64,000 nucleotides of DNA from Nocardia inohanensis NBRC 100128 (lineage in GTDB: Bacteria > Actinomycetota > Actinomycetes > Mycobacteriales > Mycobacteriaceae), in contig NZ_BDBK01000002.1 in NCBI RefSeq assembly GCF_001612945.1, forward strand, positions 558,001-622,000, written 5' to 3'. This document shows, piece after piece, positions 63,172 through 64,000 of the stretch. Every line of letters begins with the position of its first letter. Position 1 is the first letter of the stretch. The notes beneath the pieces were generated by a model that made no database searches, had not been told where the DNA came from, and worked only from the letters and a program-made list of their open reading frames with translations. A program made the translations under genes and the position numbers.

Positions 63172-64000
63172 ATGACCACCAACGCACACACCACCCACAA
63201 TGCCACCCCGGCTGCCACCCACGGCGACCACACACACGCCGGTCATGGTGATCACGCGGCGCACGCCGACCATGCGGCCCACGCCGCGCACGGCAAGCAT
63301 GCGGCACATATCGACCACGCGGCCCACGGCGATCACATTGCGCACGCCGATCACGCTGCGCATGGCGAACACGCTGCGCATGGCGACCGTGCGGGCCACG
63401 GCGCGCACGCCGGACATGCCGCGCACGCCGCCCACGGCGCGCACGCCGGTCACGCCGCGCACGGGGGCGGGCTTCCCGGCGGGTTGCAGGTCACCCAGGA
63501 CGGTTACACCCTCGACCTGGCCGAAACCATCACCGCCGCAGGCGAAATCGACTTCCGCTTCCGGATCCTCGGCCCGGACGGCCAGCCCGTCACCGCGTAC
63601 GACGACATCCACGATCGCCGCCTGCATCTGATCGTCGTGCAGCGCGAGCTCACCGGCTTCTGGCATGTACACCCGGAACTCGCCGCCGACGGCACCTGGC
63701 AGGTCACGCTGAACCTGCCGGCCGCGGGCGCCTACCGCGCCTTCACCGATATCGCGCCGACCGCGCTCGGCAAGACCATCACCCTCGGCGCCGACTTCGC
63801 CATCCCCGGCGAGTACGACCCGCGGCCCGTTCCGGCCGCCGACCGCACCGCGATCGTGGACGACTACGAGGTGACCCTCGACGGCGATCTCGTCGCGGGC
63901 GAAGGCCGGCTGCTCACCCTCACCGTCCGCAAGAACGGCGAGCCGGTCACCGACCTCCAGCCCTACCTCGCCGCCTTCGGCCACCTGGTCACCCTGCGTG
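63172..64000 (+). CDS. Histidine-repeat metal-binding protein, partial (C-terminus outside window)
   Basis: 276 residues are visible; the frame runs off the right window edge without a stop. Residues 25-97 have His at every third position (24 of 25, one replaced by Arg73), mostly as A-A-H, G-D-H, A-D-H and A-G-H, and five more His precede them. A folded part follows: DGYTLDLAETITAAGEIDF, YDDIHDRRLHLIVVQRELTG and FWHVHPELAADGTW, then LTLTVRKNGEPVTDLQPYLA and FGHLV. The second part resembles actinobacterial copper-associated proteins found near CopA-type ATPases. No signal peptide is visible. The upstream CsoR-type operator predicts copper control. Confidence 0.82.
   Translation, partial: MTTNAHTTHNATPAATHGDHTHAGHGDHAAHADHAAHAAHGKHAAHIDHAAHGDHIAHADHAAHGEHAAHGDRAGHGAHAGHAAHAAHGAHAGHAAHGGGLPGGLQVTQDGYTLDLAETITAAGEIDFRFRILGPDGQPVTAYDDIHDRRLHLIVVQRELTGFWHVHPELAADGTWQVTLNLPAAGAYRAFTDIAPTALGKTITLGADFAIPGEYDPRPVPAADRTAIVDDYEVTLDGDLVAGEGRLLTLTVRKNGEPVTDLQPYLAAFGHLVTLR

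Noticed and set aside
63241..63460. Histidine-coding repeat as a CRISPR or DNA-level tandem repeat
   Set aside because: Repeat units are 9 bases with varied codons and translate as a strict protein repeat; there are no spacers.
63151..63984. Minus-strand frame opposite the histidine-repeat gene
   Set aside because: Its Val/Met/Arg repeats are the mirror image of the plus-strand xxH repeat; the plus strand has the operator, the ATG and the folded domain.

Overview
The window is high-GC actinobacterial chromosome, most likely Nocardia or a close relative in the Mycobacteriales. The evidence is a gene set that I recall as the Mycobacterium tuberculosis Rv1013-Rv1026 block (pks16-type ligase, pth, rplY, prs, glmU, TetR, mfd, mazG, lpqU, eno, ftsB-like, DUF501, ppx), an ergothioneine cluster, a stealth/CpsY gene beside an Rv0805-type phosphodiesterase, frequent GTG starts and 1-4 nt stop/start overlaps. 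No transposase, integrase or CRISPR array was seen.

Layout. 1-1000: a partial TetR gene, a double operator and a PlsC acyltransferase. 1.3-4.3 kb: rplY, pth and a convergent acyl-adenylating ligase. 4.4-10.4 kb: ergothioneine biosynthesis, with egtE divergent from egtA and egtB-egtC-egtD stop/start coupled. 10.4-15.4 kb: small membrane and acidic proteins, DUF2461, prs-glmU and tRNA-Gln. 15.7-21.7 kb: a TetR gene, a frameshifted gamma-butyrolactone-receptor-like TetR gene, mfd and mazG. 21.7-37.2 kb: about 15.5 kb of extra genes between mazG and lpqU, comprising a membrane protein, a PknH-C-like lipoprotein, a LAL/LuxR regulator, TerD, a PNPOx-fold protein, a stealth phosphotransferase, a metallophosphoesterase and a five-gene amino-acid operon. 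37.4-43.6 kb: lpqU, eno, ftsB-like, DUF501, ppx and a peptide transporter. From 43.7 kb the content is accessory: an odd short tRNA with a UAA anticodon, an NDH-2-like oxidoreductase, a two-gene system of hydrophobic proteins, two AhpD-like proteins, a PMT-type glycosyltransferase, an AraC regulator, an MFS exporter, a tandem ATP-grasp pair, a universal stress protein, DoxX, a SLOG/XRE-TPR pair, two flavin monooxygenases and, at the window end, a histidine-repeat copper-type gene.

Most interesting units. (1) 31189-37240: a 2-oxoglutarate oxygenase of the clavaminate synthase/VioC type, SbnB-like and SbnA-like enzymes (the known route to L-2,3-diaminopropionate), a fold-III PLP decarboxylase and a MATE exporter, preceded by an IdeR/DmdR-type iron box. 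There is no NRPS or NIS synthetase, so this looks like a small, iron-controlled diaminopropionate-derived metabolite pathway. (2) 45421-47866: a two-gene unit of hydrophobic proteins of unknown function with locally lower GC. (3) 58429-60684: a SLOG nucleotide-binding protein coupled to an XRE-TPR regulator, with a resolvase-like protein lacking the usual serine. (4) 55252-56921: two coupled ATP-grasp ligases. (5) 63103-64000: a CsoR-type operator and a protein with a strict three-residue histidine repeat.

All calls rest on reading translations and DNA by eye. No database search was possible, and family names come from recognised motifs and gene order.
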